From positions 186,001 to 250,000 of the forward strand of contig NZ_JOBH01000003.1 in assembly GCF_000717745.1 (NCBI RefSeq): a stretch of 64,000 nucleotides of DNA. The letters are read 5' to 3'. The DNA is from Streptomyces violens. GTDB lineage: Bacteria > Actinomycetota > Actinomycetes > Streptomycetales > Streptomycetaceae. Position 1 is the stretch's first letter, and every line of letters begins with the position of its first letter. Below, piece by piece: positions 35,363 to 43,286 of this stretch. Position numbers and translations under genes: made by a program. The notes under the pieces are model-generated. The model had not been told where the DNA came from. It saw only the letters and a program-made list of their open reading frames with translations, and did not search any database.

Positions 35363-36628
35363 ATGCCGGAGGAGCAACTGCAGGACGCATTAGGCGAGTT
35401 CGCGCACTTCCTGCGCGGCCTGACGGAGGCGTTGGACGAGACCGGGGGCTGGTACGGGGTCTTTCTGCAGCGCGACCCCGAGGGGGTGCGGGCCTGGCTG
35501 GAGGGGCGCGAGGTGCCGCCCTGGGACGTGGTCGAGTCGCTGCTCCACGACCTGTCCGGGCGGTGCGGCGCACAGGCGGCGGCGGAGGCCGGGACGCGCG
35601 CCCGGCGGCTGCACGGTGCGGCGGTCGCCGCGTACGACGCGCTGACCGGCCCGGCGGGGCTCCGCGACCGGCTCGACACGACGCTCGCCGAACTCCGCGA
35701 CGCCACCCGCCGCGAGCGCGACCTGCGCGCCGGTCTCGAGCACGCGGAGCCCGGTACGGAGGCGGACACGCTGACCTATGAACTCGCCTGGGCCGCCGAC
35801 GACATGGCCCGTGCGCACGCCCGCGTGCAGGAGCTCCAGTTGCGTATCGAGGGCAGTGAGTGGGCGGAGGGGCCGCCGCTCGTGGTGGGCCACCTCGCGC
35901 CGCACGAGCCGGCGGCGGAGCCCGTGACGGAGGATTCCGTGGTGGCGGAGCCCGTGGCGGAGTACGCCTTCACCGACAGCCGGGAGGGCGGACAGGAGCG
36001 GAAATCCGCCAACGAGCGGGCCGGGGAGGCACGCGGGTCTGGTACCGGTCAGGTGCCTCCGCCGTCCCTCCCGCCCCATGTGCAGCAGGCCGTGGCCACT
36101 GCCGTGACCCATCTCGCGGAGCTGCGGGCCGCCGGGCGCGGCGGTGAGGCGCACGCCGTCCTGTGTGCCGCGGCCCGCCGCCCCGCCGAGGAACTGCCGT
36201 TCATCGCCGAGGAGTTGGAGCGCTGCGGGCTCGCCGTCGACGTGCCCACCCTCCTGTGGGAGGTGGCCTGTCTGCCGCCGGTCCCGCTCGCCGCCGCGGC
36301 CGGCGCGCTGGCCGCCGCGGGCCGGGACCGGGACTGTACGAGCCTGCTCCGGCAGGGCGTGGCCCGGCCGGTCGCCGAGGTGGCGAGCGCCGCGCAGACG
36401 CTGCTGGACGGCGGGTTCCGGGCCGAGGCGCGGGACCTGCTGGCCGCGCTCGTCCGCACCCGTACGGCGCAGGAGGCGGCCGGCCTGGCGCACGCCACGG
36501 ACGTGCCCGAGGTCCTGCTGCCGCTGCTGCTGGAGGCGGCCGAGGAGGGTGCCCCGCACCGCTACCGCGATCTGGTCCACGCGCTGCGGATGGCCGGTGT
36601 CCCCGACCGCCTCACCGGTGCCTGCTGA
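35363..36628 (+). CDS. Unknown protein with a TTA (bldA-type) leucine codon
   Basis: 421 residues from ATG 35363 (GGGGAGGAGAGG upstream). The N-terminal 100 residues (MPEEQLQDALGEFAHFL ... WYGVFLQRDPEGVRAWLEGRE) look helical and are followed by a likely coiled coil around residues 110-165 (LRDRLDTTLAELRDATRRERDL). A low-complexity linker (residues 180-235) precedes an all-helical Ala/Leu-rich C-terminal region with repeats of the AAGRxxEA type. No enzyme motif is seen. Leu10 is encoded by TTA at 35390-35392, so translation should need the bldA tRNA, tying expression to development or antibiotic production. Similar proteins occur in Streptomyces without a known function. Confidence 0.72.
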   Translation: MPEEQLQDALGEFAHFLRGLTEALDETGGWYGVFLQRDPEGVRAWLEGREVPPWDVVESLLHDLSGRCGAQAAAEAGTRARRLHGAAVAAYDALTGPAGLRDRLDTTLAELRDATRRERDLRAGLEHAEPGTEADTLTYELAWAADDMARAHARVQELQLRIEGSEWAEGPPLVVGHLAPHEPAAEPVTEDSVVAEPVAEYAFTDSREGGQERKSANERAGEARGSGTGQVPPPSLPPHVQQAVATAVTHLAELRAAGRGGEAHAVLCAAARRPAEELPFIAEELERCGLAVDVPTLLWEVACLPPVPLAAAAGALAAAGRDRDCTSLLRQGVARPVAEVASAAQTLLDGGFRAEARDLLAALVRTRTAQEAAGLAHATDVPEVLLPLLLEAAEEGAPHRYRDLVHALRMAGVPDRLTGAC

Positions 36629-36712
36629 CCCGTTCGCACCACTGCTCACAGCCGCTTCGTACAGCAGTTCCCGGCGGCGCGGAATCGGCCGCGCGGCGCG
36701 GCAGAGATGGTC

Positions 36713-36741
36713 TTGCCAGGGTGCACATCGCGGCCTACGGT
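36713..36741 (+). promoter_or_regulatory. Promoter of the C-N hydrolase/aminotransferase pair
   Basis: TTGCCA (36713-36718), a 17-bp spacer and TACGGT (36736-36741), about 60 bp before the hydrolase ATG. It fits the vegetative sigma factor. Confidence 0.45.
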
Positions 36742-36803
36742 CACCTCCACACGCGTAGAGCACACATGGACCGGTGTCTGACGCCCTGGCAAAGGAGCAG
36801 CTC

Positions 36804-37646
36804 ATGGCCGATGTTGTACGTGCCGCACTGGTGCAGGCGACCTGGACCGGTGATACCGAGTCGATGATCGCCAAGCATGAGGAGCACGCCCGCGCGGCGG
36901 CCGCCCAGGGCGCGAAGGTGATCGGCTTCCAGGAAGTCTTCAACGCCCCGTACTTCTGCCAGGTCCAGGAGCCGGAGCACTACCGCTGGGCCGAGCCGGT
37001 GCCGGACGGCCCGACCGTCCGCCGGATGCAGGAGCTGGCCCGCGAGACCGGCATGGTCATCGTCGTCCCGGTCTTCGAGGTCGAGCAGTCCGGCTTCTAC
37101 TACAACACCGCGGCCGTCATCGACGCGGACGGCACGGTCCTCGGCACGTATCGCAAGCACCACATCCCGCAGGTCAAGGGCTTCTGGGAGAAGTACTACT
37201 TCAAACCGGGCAACAAGGGCTGGCCGGTGTTCGACACCGCGGTCGGCAAGGTCGGCGTCTACATCTGTTACGACCGGCACTTCCCCGAGGGCTGGCGGCA
37301 GCTCGGCCTGAACGGCGCCCAGCTCGTCTTCAACCCCTCCGCCACCTCCCGCGGCCTGTCCGCCCACCTCTGGCAGCTGGAGCAGCCGGCCGCCGCGGTC
37401 GCCAACGAGTACTTCGTCGCCGCGATCAACCGCGTCGGCGTCGAGGAGTACGGCGACAACGACTTCTACGGCACCAGCTACTTCGTCGACCCGCGCGGGC
37501 AGTTCGTCGGCGACGTGGCCAGCGACAGCAAGGAGGAACTGGTCGTCCGCGACCTGGACTTCACGCTGATCGACGAGGTCCGGCAGCAGTGGGCGTTCTA
37601 CCGGGACCGCCGCCCCGACGCGTACGAGGGGCTGGTGCAGCCGTGA
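36804..37646 (+). CDS. Carbon-nitrogen hydrolase (beta-ureidopropionase/N-carbamoylputrescine amidase type)
   Basis: 280 residues from ATG 36804 with AAAGGAG upstream. The Glu-Lys-Cys triad of the nitrilase superfamily is intact: Glu44 in GFQEVFNAPYF, Lys118 in YRKHHIPQVKGFWEKYYF and Cys155 in YICYDRHFPEGWR. The sequence around the Cys and the long KYYFKPGN stretch match the beta-ureidopropionase branch that makes beta-alanine or beta-aminoisobutyrate. The downstream aminotransferase starts inside its stop (GTGA), so the two act in one pathway, probably reductive pyrimidine catabolism; the dihydropyrimidinase is not in the window next to them. Confidence 0.88.
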   Translation: MADVVRAALVQATWTGDTESMIAKHEEHARAAAAQGAKVIGFQEVFNAPYFCQVQEPEHYRWAEPVPDGPTVRRMQELARETGMVIVVPVFEVEQSGFYYNTAAVIDADGTVLGTYRKHHIPQVKGFWEKYYFKPGNKGWPVFDTAVGKVGVYICYDRHFPEGWRQLGLNGAQLVFNPSATSRGLSAHLWQLEQPAAAVANEYFVAAINRVGVEEYGDNDFYGTSYFVDPRGQFVGDVASDSKEELVVRDLDFTLIDEVRQQWAFYRDRRPDAYEGLVQP

Positions 37647-38962
37647 CCCACTACGCCGACGACGCCGCCCATCTGCACGCCCGGCACCGCTCCGTCCTGC
37701 CCGAGTGGCTGACCCTGCTCTACGACCGCCCCATCGAGCTGACGCACGGCGAGGGCCGGCACGTCTGGGACTCCGAGGGCAACCGCTACCTCGACTTCTT
37801 CGGCGGCATCCTCACCACGATGACCGCCCACGCGCTGCCCGAGGTCACCAAGGCGGTCGCCGAGCAGGCCGGGCGGATCATCCACACCTCGACGCTCTAC
37901 CTCTCCCGTCCGATGGTGGACCTGGCGGAGCGGATCGCGGCGCTCTCCGGCATCCCCGACGCGCGGGTCTTCTTCACCACGTCCGGTACGGAGGCCAACG
38001 ACGCGGCGCTGCTGCTGGCAACCACGTACCGCCGCTCCAACCAGATCCTGGCGATGCGCAACAGCTACCACGGCCGGTCCTTCTCGGCCGTCGGCATCAC
38101 CGGTAACCAGAGCTGGTCGCCGACCAGCCTCTCGCCGCTGCAGACGCTGTGGGTGCACGGCGGGGTGCGCAGCCGCGGCCCGTACGCGCACCTCACGGAC
38201 GCCCAGTACATCGAGGCGTGCGTCGCGGACCTGAAGGACATGCTCCAGCAGACGGCGGGCGGCGTGGCCGCGCTGATCGCCGAGCCCATCCAGGGCGTCG
38301 GCGGCTTCACGGCGCCGCCCGACGGCCTGTACGCGGCGTTCCGCGAGGTACTGGCCGAGCGCCGCATCCTCTGGATCAGCGACGAGGTGCAGACCGGCTG
38401 GGGCCGGACGGGTGAGCACTTCTGGGGCTGGCAGGCGCACGGCACGAACGGCCCACCCGACCTGCTGACCTTCGCCAAGGGCATCGGCAACGGCATGTCC
38501 ATCGGCGGCGTGGTCGCCCGCGCCGAGGTCATGAACTGCCTGGACGCCAACTCCATCTCCACCTTCGGCGGCAGCCCGGTGACGATGGCGGCGGGCCTCG
38601 CCAACCTCACCTACCTGCTCGAACACGACCTCCAGGGCAACGCCCGGCGCGTCGGCGGCCTGCTCATCGAGCGGCTGCGGGCGGTGGCCGCGGGGCTGGA
38701 CATCGTGCGCGAGGTCCGCGGGCGCGGCCTGATGATCGGCATCGAGCTGGTCGAGCCCGGCACGGACGAGCCGTCACCGCGGGCGGCCGCGGCCGTCACG
38801 GAGGCCGCACGGGAACGCGGCCTGCTCATCGGCAAGGGCGGCCTGAACGGCGCGGCCCTGCGCATCGCGCCGCCGCTGTCGCTGACGGTCGCGGAGGCGG
38901 AGGAGGGGGCGGACCTGCTCGCGGAAGCGCTGCGGGTGGCACGTAAACAGCTCGCCGGCTGA
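37643..38962 (+). CDS. Class III PLP aminotransferase (beta-alanine/aminoisobutyrate type)
   Basis: 439 residues from GTG 37643 in a GTGA overlap with the C-N hydrolase. Class III fold: LDFFGGILTTMTAHALPE, FFTTSGTEANDAALLLATTYR, RNSYHGRSFSAVG, AEPIQGVGGFTAPPDGL, DEVQTGWGRTG, and the PLP lysine in LLTFAKGIGNGMSIGG. With the upstream hydrolase it probably deaminates beta-alanine or 3-aminoisobutyrate to the semialdehyde. The end of the gene is followed by a large cloverleaf-like inverted repeat serving as transcript end. Confidence 0.88.
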   Translation: MTHYADDAAHLHARHRSVLPEWLTLLYDRPIELTHGEGRHVWDSEGNRYLDFFGGILTTMTAHALPEVTKAVAEQAGRIIHTSTLYLSRPMVDLAERIAALSGIPDARVFFTTSGTEANDAALLLATTYRRSNQILAMRNSYHGRSFSAVGITGNQSWSPTSLSPLQTLWVHGGVRSRGPYAHLTDAQYIEACVADLKDMLQQTAGGVAALIAEPIQGVGGFTAPPDGLYAAFREVLAERRILWISDEVQTGWGRTGEHFWGWQAHGTNGPPDLLTFAKGIGNGMSIGGVVARAEVMNCLDANSISTFGGSPVTMAAGLANLTYLLEHDLQGNARRVGGLLIERLRAVAAGLDIVREVRGRGLMIGIELVEPGTDEPSPRAAAAVTEAARERGLLIGKGGLNGAALRIAPPLSLTVAEAEEGADLLAEALRVARKQLAG

Positions 38963-39108
38963 CCGCCGTAGGGGTTCGCGCCGGTGGCCGGGCCCAGCTG
39001 CGCTGTGGCTGGGCGCGCAGTTCCCCGCGCCCCTGAAGGGGCGCGGGGAACTGCGCGAGCAACCCACGCGGTGGGGCAGTCGGGGGCCGGCGCGAACCCC
39101 TACGGCGG
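38963..39108. repeat. 146-bp cloverleaf-like inverted repeat (terminator or miniature element)
   Basis: The outer arms (38963-38984 and 39087-39108, starting CCGCCGTAGGGG) pair perfectly over 22 bp. Inside are three hairpins: GCCCAGC / GCTGGGC (38992-39014), a 21-bp stem around CAGTTCCCCGCGCCCCT (39014-39057) and CCCAC-GCG-GTGGG (39063-39075). The 21-bp hairpin resembles a dispersed Streptomyces repeat I recall. It ends the aminotransferase transcript and lies 50 bp before the ligase gene. Confidence 0.85.
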
Positions 39109-39157
39109 GGGCCGGCCGAGGTCGCGCGGGCCCGCGCAAGCGCTGATCATCGGAGGT

Positions 39158-40117
39158 ATGGCCACACCTCCGACGACCGGGCTCAGGCCCATGCTCGCCA
39201 CGCCGGGTCCGCTGCCCGCCGACGGCGCCGACCCGGCCTGGGCGTACGAGGTGAAGTGGGACGGGGTGCGCCTGCTCGCGCACGTACCGGGGGACGGGTC
39301 CGTGCGGCTCGTCACCCGCGCGGGCAACGACGCCACCCGGACCTACCCCGAGCTCACCGCCCTCGGCGACGCGCTGCGCGGCCGGTCCGCCGTCCTCGAC
39401 GGCGAGGTCGTCGTGCTCGACGCGGAAGGCCGCCCCGACTTCGGGCGGCTCCAGCGCCGGATGAACGTCGCGGACGCGCGCCGCACCGCCCGGCTGCTGA
39501 CCGACCACCCCGTCCACCTCGTCCTCTTCGACGTGCTGTACCTGGACGGGCGGCCGCTGCTGGACGCCCCGTACGAGGAGCGCAGGGCGGCGCTGGCGGG
39601 CCTGGAGCTGGCGGCGCCGGAGTGGTCGGCGCCCGGACACGTCGTGGGGAAGGGCGCCGAGGTGTGGGAAACGACGCTGCGCAACGGCCTGGAAGGCGTG
39701 CTCGCCAAGCGGCTCGGCTCCCTCTACACCCCGGGCGTCCGGTCCGCCGACTGGCGCAAGACCAAGCACGTGCGCACCCTCGACGTCGTCATCGGCGGCT
39801 GGTGGGAGGGGCGCGGCGGGATCGCCGGGCTGCCCGGTTCGGTACTCGCGGGGATCGAGGAGGCGGGCGGAGCGCTGCGGTACGCCGGCTCGGTCGGCTC
39901 CGGCCTCTCCGACCACGAACGGCGGGAGCTGGCCCGGTACTTCGAGGTCCTCGCGCGCGACACCTCGCCGTTCACCGGGCCGGTCGAGGAGCCGGGCGCC
40001 CGCTGGGTGGAGCCGCGGCTGGTCGCCGAGGTCGGCTACTCCGGCTGGACGGCGGCGGGCCGACTGCGCCACCCGACCTGGCACCGGCTGCGGCCGGACC
40101 TGACGCGGCTGGACTGA
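39158..40117 (+). CDS. ATP-dependent DNA ligase (LigD ligase-domain type)
   Basis: 319 residues from ATG 39158 with CGGAGG upstream. Adenylation Lys33 lies in motif I EVKWDGVR; LDGEVVVLD, VLFDVLYLDG, GLEGVLAKRLGSLYTPG and DWRKTKH give the remaining nucleotidyltransferase motifs, and the OB-fold follows (DVVIGGWWEGRG, YAGSVGSG). No polymerase or phosphoesterase domain is attached. With the convergent polymerase and Ku genes it forms an NHEJ set encoded as separate proteins rather than one LigD. Confidence 0.92.
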   Translation: MATPPTTGLRPMLATPGPLPADGADPAWAYEVKWDGVRLLAHVPGDGSVRLVTRAGNDATRTYPELTALGDALRGRSAVLDGEVVVLDAEGRPDFGRLQRRMNVADARRTARLLTDHPVHLVLFDVLYLDGRPLLDAPYEERRAALAGLELAAPEWSAPGHVVGKGAEVWETTLRNGLEGVLAKRLGSLYTPGVRSADWRKTKHVRTLDVVIGGWWEGRGGIAGLPGSVLAGIEEAGGALRYAGSVGSGLSDHERRELARYFEVLARDTSPFTGPVEEPGARWVEPRLVAEVGYSGWTAAGRLRHPTWHRLRPDLTRLD

Positions 40118-40147
40118 TCCCCCGGCAGTCGACAGCCGGTGTGCGCC

Positions 40148-41041
40148 TCACCGCTTCGCGCGCGGCAGCCGCTTGGCCCGGTTGAGGTTGATCAGCGGGC
40201 CGAGCAGATCGCCGTACCGCTCGCGCCGCTCCGCGATGTCCCCGATGAGGAAGTGCAGGTCGCCAGGGTCCGTACAGCCGTCGATCTCGTCCCAGGTCAC
40301 CGGCGTGGAGACGGTCGGCTCGGCGCGGGCGCGCACGGTGTACGGCGTGGCCGTGGTCTTCGCCGCGCTGTTCTGGCTGAAGTCGATGAAGACCTTGCCG
40401 GGCCGCAGCGCCTTGGTCATCCGGTGCACCACCTGCTCGGGCAGCGCGTGCTCCGCCTCCACCGCGATGCCCTTGGCGTACGCGGTGACGTCGTCCGACG
40501 GGGTGGGCTCGATCGGCACGAGCAGGTGCAGCCCCTTGGACCCGGAGGTCTTGGCGTACACATGGAGGCCGTCGGCCGACAGCCGCTCGCGCAGCCACCC
40601 GGCGACCGCGCAGCAGTCGACGATCGTGGCCGGCGCGCCGGGGTCCAGGTCCAGCACCAGCCGGTCGGCCATGCCCGGCTCGTCCTTGCGCCACTGCGGG
40701 GTGTGCAGCTCCACGACGAGGTTGGCCGCCCACATCAGGGACGCGGTGTCCTGCAGTACGACCTGGCGGCCGGTCTTGCCGCTCCGGCGGGTCAGATCGA
40801 CGGTCTTCACCCAGGCGGGCGTACCGGGGGGCACGTTCTTGGTGAAGAACGTCTCGCCGTCCGGGCCGTCCGGATACCGCAGGAAGGAGACCGGGCGGTC
40901 GTAGAGGTGGGCGAGCATCGCGCCCGCGGTCTGCGCGTAGTAGTGCAGCACCTCGCCCTTCGTGGTCCCGGTGGCCGGGTAGAGCACCTTGTCCAGGCGG
41001 GTGACCGTCAGCCGGCGTCCCTCGATCTCGGTGATCGGCAT
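40148..41041 (-). CDS. LigD-type polymerase/primase domain protein
   Basis: 297 residues from ATG 41041. An AEP-superfamily polymerase: metal-binding Asp131 and Asp133 in LVLDLDPG, KTSGSKGLHLLVPI with the catalytic His, SLMWAANLVVELHTP, and RPVSFLRYPDG at the N-terminus. The domain fills and templates ends during NHEJ. Divergent from ku with 55 bp between starts; convergent with the ligase gene. Confidence 0.9.
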   Translation of the reverse strand: MPITEIEGRRLTVTRLDKVLYPATGTTKGEVLHYYAQTAGAMLAHLYDRPVSFLRYPDGPDGETFFTKNVPPGTPAWVKTVDLTRRSGKTGRQVVLQDTASLMWAANLVVELHTPQWRKDEPGMADRLVLDLDPGAPATIVDCCAVAGWLRERLSADGLHVYAKTSGSKGLHLLVPIEPTPSDDVTAYAKGIAVEAEHALPEQVVHRMTKALRPGKVFIDFSQNSAAKTTATPYTVRARAEPTVSTPVTWDEIDGCTDPGDLHFLIGDIAERRERYGDLLGPLINLNRAKRLPRAKR

Positions 41042-41054
41042 ACCCTGAGAGTCG

Positions 41055-41065
41055 CACGAATCGTG
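41055..41065. promoter_or_regulatory. Palindrome between divergent polymerase and ku genes
   Basis: CACGA-A-TCGTG, a perfect 5-1-5 palindrome in the 55-bp gap that must contain both promoters. Possible shared operator. Confidence 0.4.
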
Positions 41066-41096
41066 ACATAACGGTCGAACGCCAAGGGGCGCACGC

Positions 41097-42158
41097 ATGA
41101 GATCCATCTGGAACGGGTCGATCTCCTTCGGCCTGGTCAGCATCCCGGTGAAGATGTACAGCGCGACGGACAGCGCCGCGGCGGTCTCCTTCGTCCAGAT
41201 TCACGAGAAGGACGGCGGCCGCATCCGCTACCGCAAGGTGTGCGAGCTGGACGGCGAGGAGGTGTCCCAGGACGAGATCGGCAAGGGGTACCAGGCCGCC
41301 TCCGACATGATCGTCCCGCTCACCGACGCCGACCTCGCCCAGCTGCCGCTGCCCACCGCCAAGACGCTGACCATCCTCGCGTTCGTCGACGCCTCCGACA
41401 TCGACCCGCTGCAGATGGACAAGGCGTACTACCTCGGCGCGAACGGCCCGTCCGCCGCCAAGCCGTACGTCCTGCTGCGGGACGCGCTGGTGCACCACCA
41501 GAAGGTGGCCATCGGGAAGGTCGCGCTGCGCAACCGCGAGACGCTGGCCATGCTGCGGGTGCACGACGACGCGATCGTGATGCACGCGCTGCTCTGGCCG
41601 GACCAGATCCGCTCCCCGGCCGGCCTCGCGCCCAAGGAGAACGTCCAGATCCGGGACAACGAACTTACCCTCGCCGAGACCCTGATGGACTCGCTCGGCG
41701 AGCTGGACCAGGGCGAGCTGCACGACGACTACCGGGACGCGGTCGAGGAGCTGGTCACCGCGAAGCTGGAGGGCGGCGAGCCGGCCGTGCCCTCGGAGGG
41801 CCCCCGGCGCGGCGGCAAGGTCATCGACCTGATGGCGGCGCTGGAGGACAGCGTCCGGGCGGCGCAGCAGGAGCGCGGCGGGGACGAGGAGGAGGGGGCC
41901 GGCGCGTCCGTCACCCGGCTGCGGGGGAAGGCCCCGGCGAAGGCATCGGGGACGGCGGGGAAGAAGGCCGCGGCCGAGAAGGCCGCTCCCGCGAAGAAGG
42001 GTGCCGCGAAGAAGACCGCTTCCGCGAAGAAGAGCGACGCGAAGAAGACCGCTCCTGCTGAGAAGGGCGCTTCTGCTGAGAAGGGCGCCGCGAAGAAGAC
42101 CGCGACGGCGAAGAAGACCCCGGCGAAGAAGACCGCGTCACGCCGGAAGGCCGGCTGA
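41097..42158 (+). CDS. ku: Ku DNA-end-binding protein
   Basis: 353 residues. The Ku core spans about residues 1-260: MRSIWNGSISFGLVSIPVKMYSA, HEKDGGRIRYRKVCELDGEEV, DIDPLQMDKAYYLG, VHDDAIVMHALLWPDQIR. After residue 275 comes a Lys/Ala-rich tail of about 80 residues built on AKK and KKTA repeats, resembling histone-like DNA-binding tails. Ku holds broken ends and recruits the polymerase and ligase encoded beside it. The tail probably adds sequence-independent DNA binding. Confidence 0.95.
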   Translation: MRSIWNGSISFGLVSIPVKMYSATDSAAAVSFVQIHEKDGGRIRYRKVCELDGEEVSQDEIGKGYQAASDMIVPLTDADLAQLPLPTAKTLTILAFVDASDIDPLQMDKAYYLGANGPSAAKPYVLLRDALVHHQKVAIGKVALRNRETLAMLRVHDDAIVMHALLWPDQIRSPAGLAPKENVQIRDNELTLAETLMDSLGELDQGELHDDYRDAVEELVTAKLEGGEPAVPSEGPRRGGKVIDLMAALEDSVRAAQQERGGDEEEGAGASVTRLRGKAPAKASGTAGKKAAAEKAAPAKKGAAKKTASAKKSDAKKTAPAEKGASAEKGAAKKTATAKKTPAKKTASRRKAG

Positions 42159-42263
42159 GCGCCGGCTCGTGCCAGTACGGGTGGACACCGAGGTGGTGGG
42201 GCGGGGTCCGGGCCCCGATGGTGCGCCGTGCGGCGCGTCGGTCGATGCGCTGCCCATGGCGCT

Positions 42264-42671
42264 TCACGTACCCGCGAGGACCGCCCGTACGGTCTTGCCG
42301 CCGCCGCGGTCCGCGGTGATGTCGAACTGCCGGGACAGCAGTCCCACGATGGCCATGCCCCGGCCGCCGACCGCCTCTTCACTGAGCGGCTGGACGGTGG
42401 GGGTGCGCGGGCTGTCGTCGTGCACCTCGATGGTGACGCCGCTCGCCGCGGCACTGAGGCGGAGCCGGCAGCGGCTGTTGCCGTGCCGCACCGCGTTCGT
42501 GACCAGCTCGGACACGATGAGTACCGCTTCGTCCACCCGGCCGGACACTCCGTCCGGCATCTCCGGATGGCCGAGGAAGCCGCTGGTCAACCTCCTGGCC
42601 CAGCGGGCCGACGCGACCTCCCGCGGCAGCGCGTACTCGACGCGCGCCGCGCGGTTCCTGTTCGCGTGCAT
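42264..42671 (-). CDS. HATPase-domain anti-sigma factor-like regulator
   Basis: 135 residues from ATG 42671 with GGGAGGGA upstream; earlier in-frame starts lack one. GHKL ATPase motifs: N-box DEAVLIVSELVTNAVRHG, GVTIEVHDDSP (G1) and GGRGMAIVGLLS (G2). Single-domain proteins of this kind abound in Streptomyces and act as switch kinases of anti-sigma or anti-anti-sigma partners, though a partner is not encoded beside it. Confidence 0.82.
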   Translation of the reverse strand: MHANRNRAARVEYALPREVASARWARRLTSGFLGHPEMPDGVSGRVDEAVLIVSELVTNAVRHGNSRCRLRLSAAASGVTIEVHDDSPRTPTVQPLSEEAVGGRGMAIVGLLSRQFDITADRGGGKTVRAVLAGT

Positions 42672-43286
42672 GGGTCTCACTCCCTCCCTTGACGGTGGCG
42701 GAGGGCGTACGGTCAGCGCGTCGACCCCTCCACCGTGGCCGGTGCGATCCACACGGCCTGCCGACGGGAGCGGTCATTCCCGCTCACCCACGCCCCAACC
42801 GTCGAGTACCCGTTTGCCGACCCGCTGTGACGGAGTGAACACCCGCACCTCAGGGGGCGACCGGCGCTCACGGGCGTACGCGCTCCCGGAGCGGGCACCC
42901 GGAGGGCCACCGGCGCACGCCCCACGGCGGACGGATCCGGCCGATCATGGCGGCCCCGCGGCGCCGCGCGGCGGTCCCGTGCGGCCCGGTACGGCCCGCT
43001 GCCCGTCCCCCGGTGCCACCCACCGGGGCCCGGTTCGTCGGCGCCGGGAACGATGGTTTACTATTCAAAAGAAGTGAGGGACGGCGACGCACCGCCGCTG
43101 ACCTCGCACTCCGGCGCCCCCGCGGTATCCGCGGCCGCGCCCCCCACACCAGCCCCGGCCGGCTTCCCCCGTCTGGCCGGGGCTTCCCCTTCTTTTCCGG
43201 TTTTCCGGACGCGGTGCGCCGAACGGCCTACGCGGCGTCCCCCCAACGCCCTGCGCACCCGACCGGTACCGACCTACGCTGCCCGT
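42672..43286. other. 615-bp intergenic region upstream of the dihydrolipoyl dehydrogenase gene
   Basis: No gene is convincing here; open frames have no ribosome-binding site or recognisable protein. An AT-rich promoter-like stretch (around 43053-43070, containing TTTACTATTC) is followed about 90 bp later by a strong hairpin with a T-rich tail. A short RNA, or a long leader for the dehydrogenase with attenuation, is possible. Confidence 0.5.
43151..43184 (+). terminator. Intrinsic terminator-like hairpin in the lpd leader
   Basis: 10-bp perfect stem AGCCCCGGCC / GGCCGGGGCT with a 14-nt loop, followed by TCCCCTTCTTTTCC. It lies 100 bp before the dehydrogenase start. Confidence 0.6.

Noticed and set aside
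43053..43286. An N-terminal extension of the dihydrolipoyl dehydrogenase beginning at 43053.
   Set aside because: The extra residues are unlike the family, and the region contains a terminator-like hairpin; the FAD motif begins right after ATG 43287.
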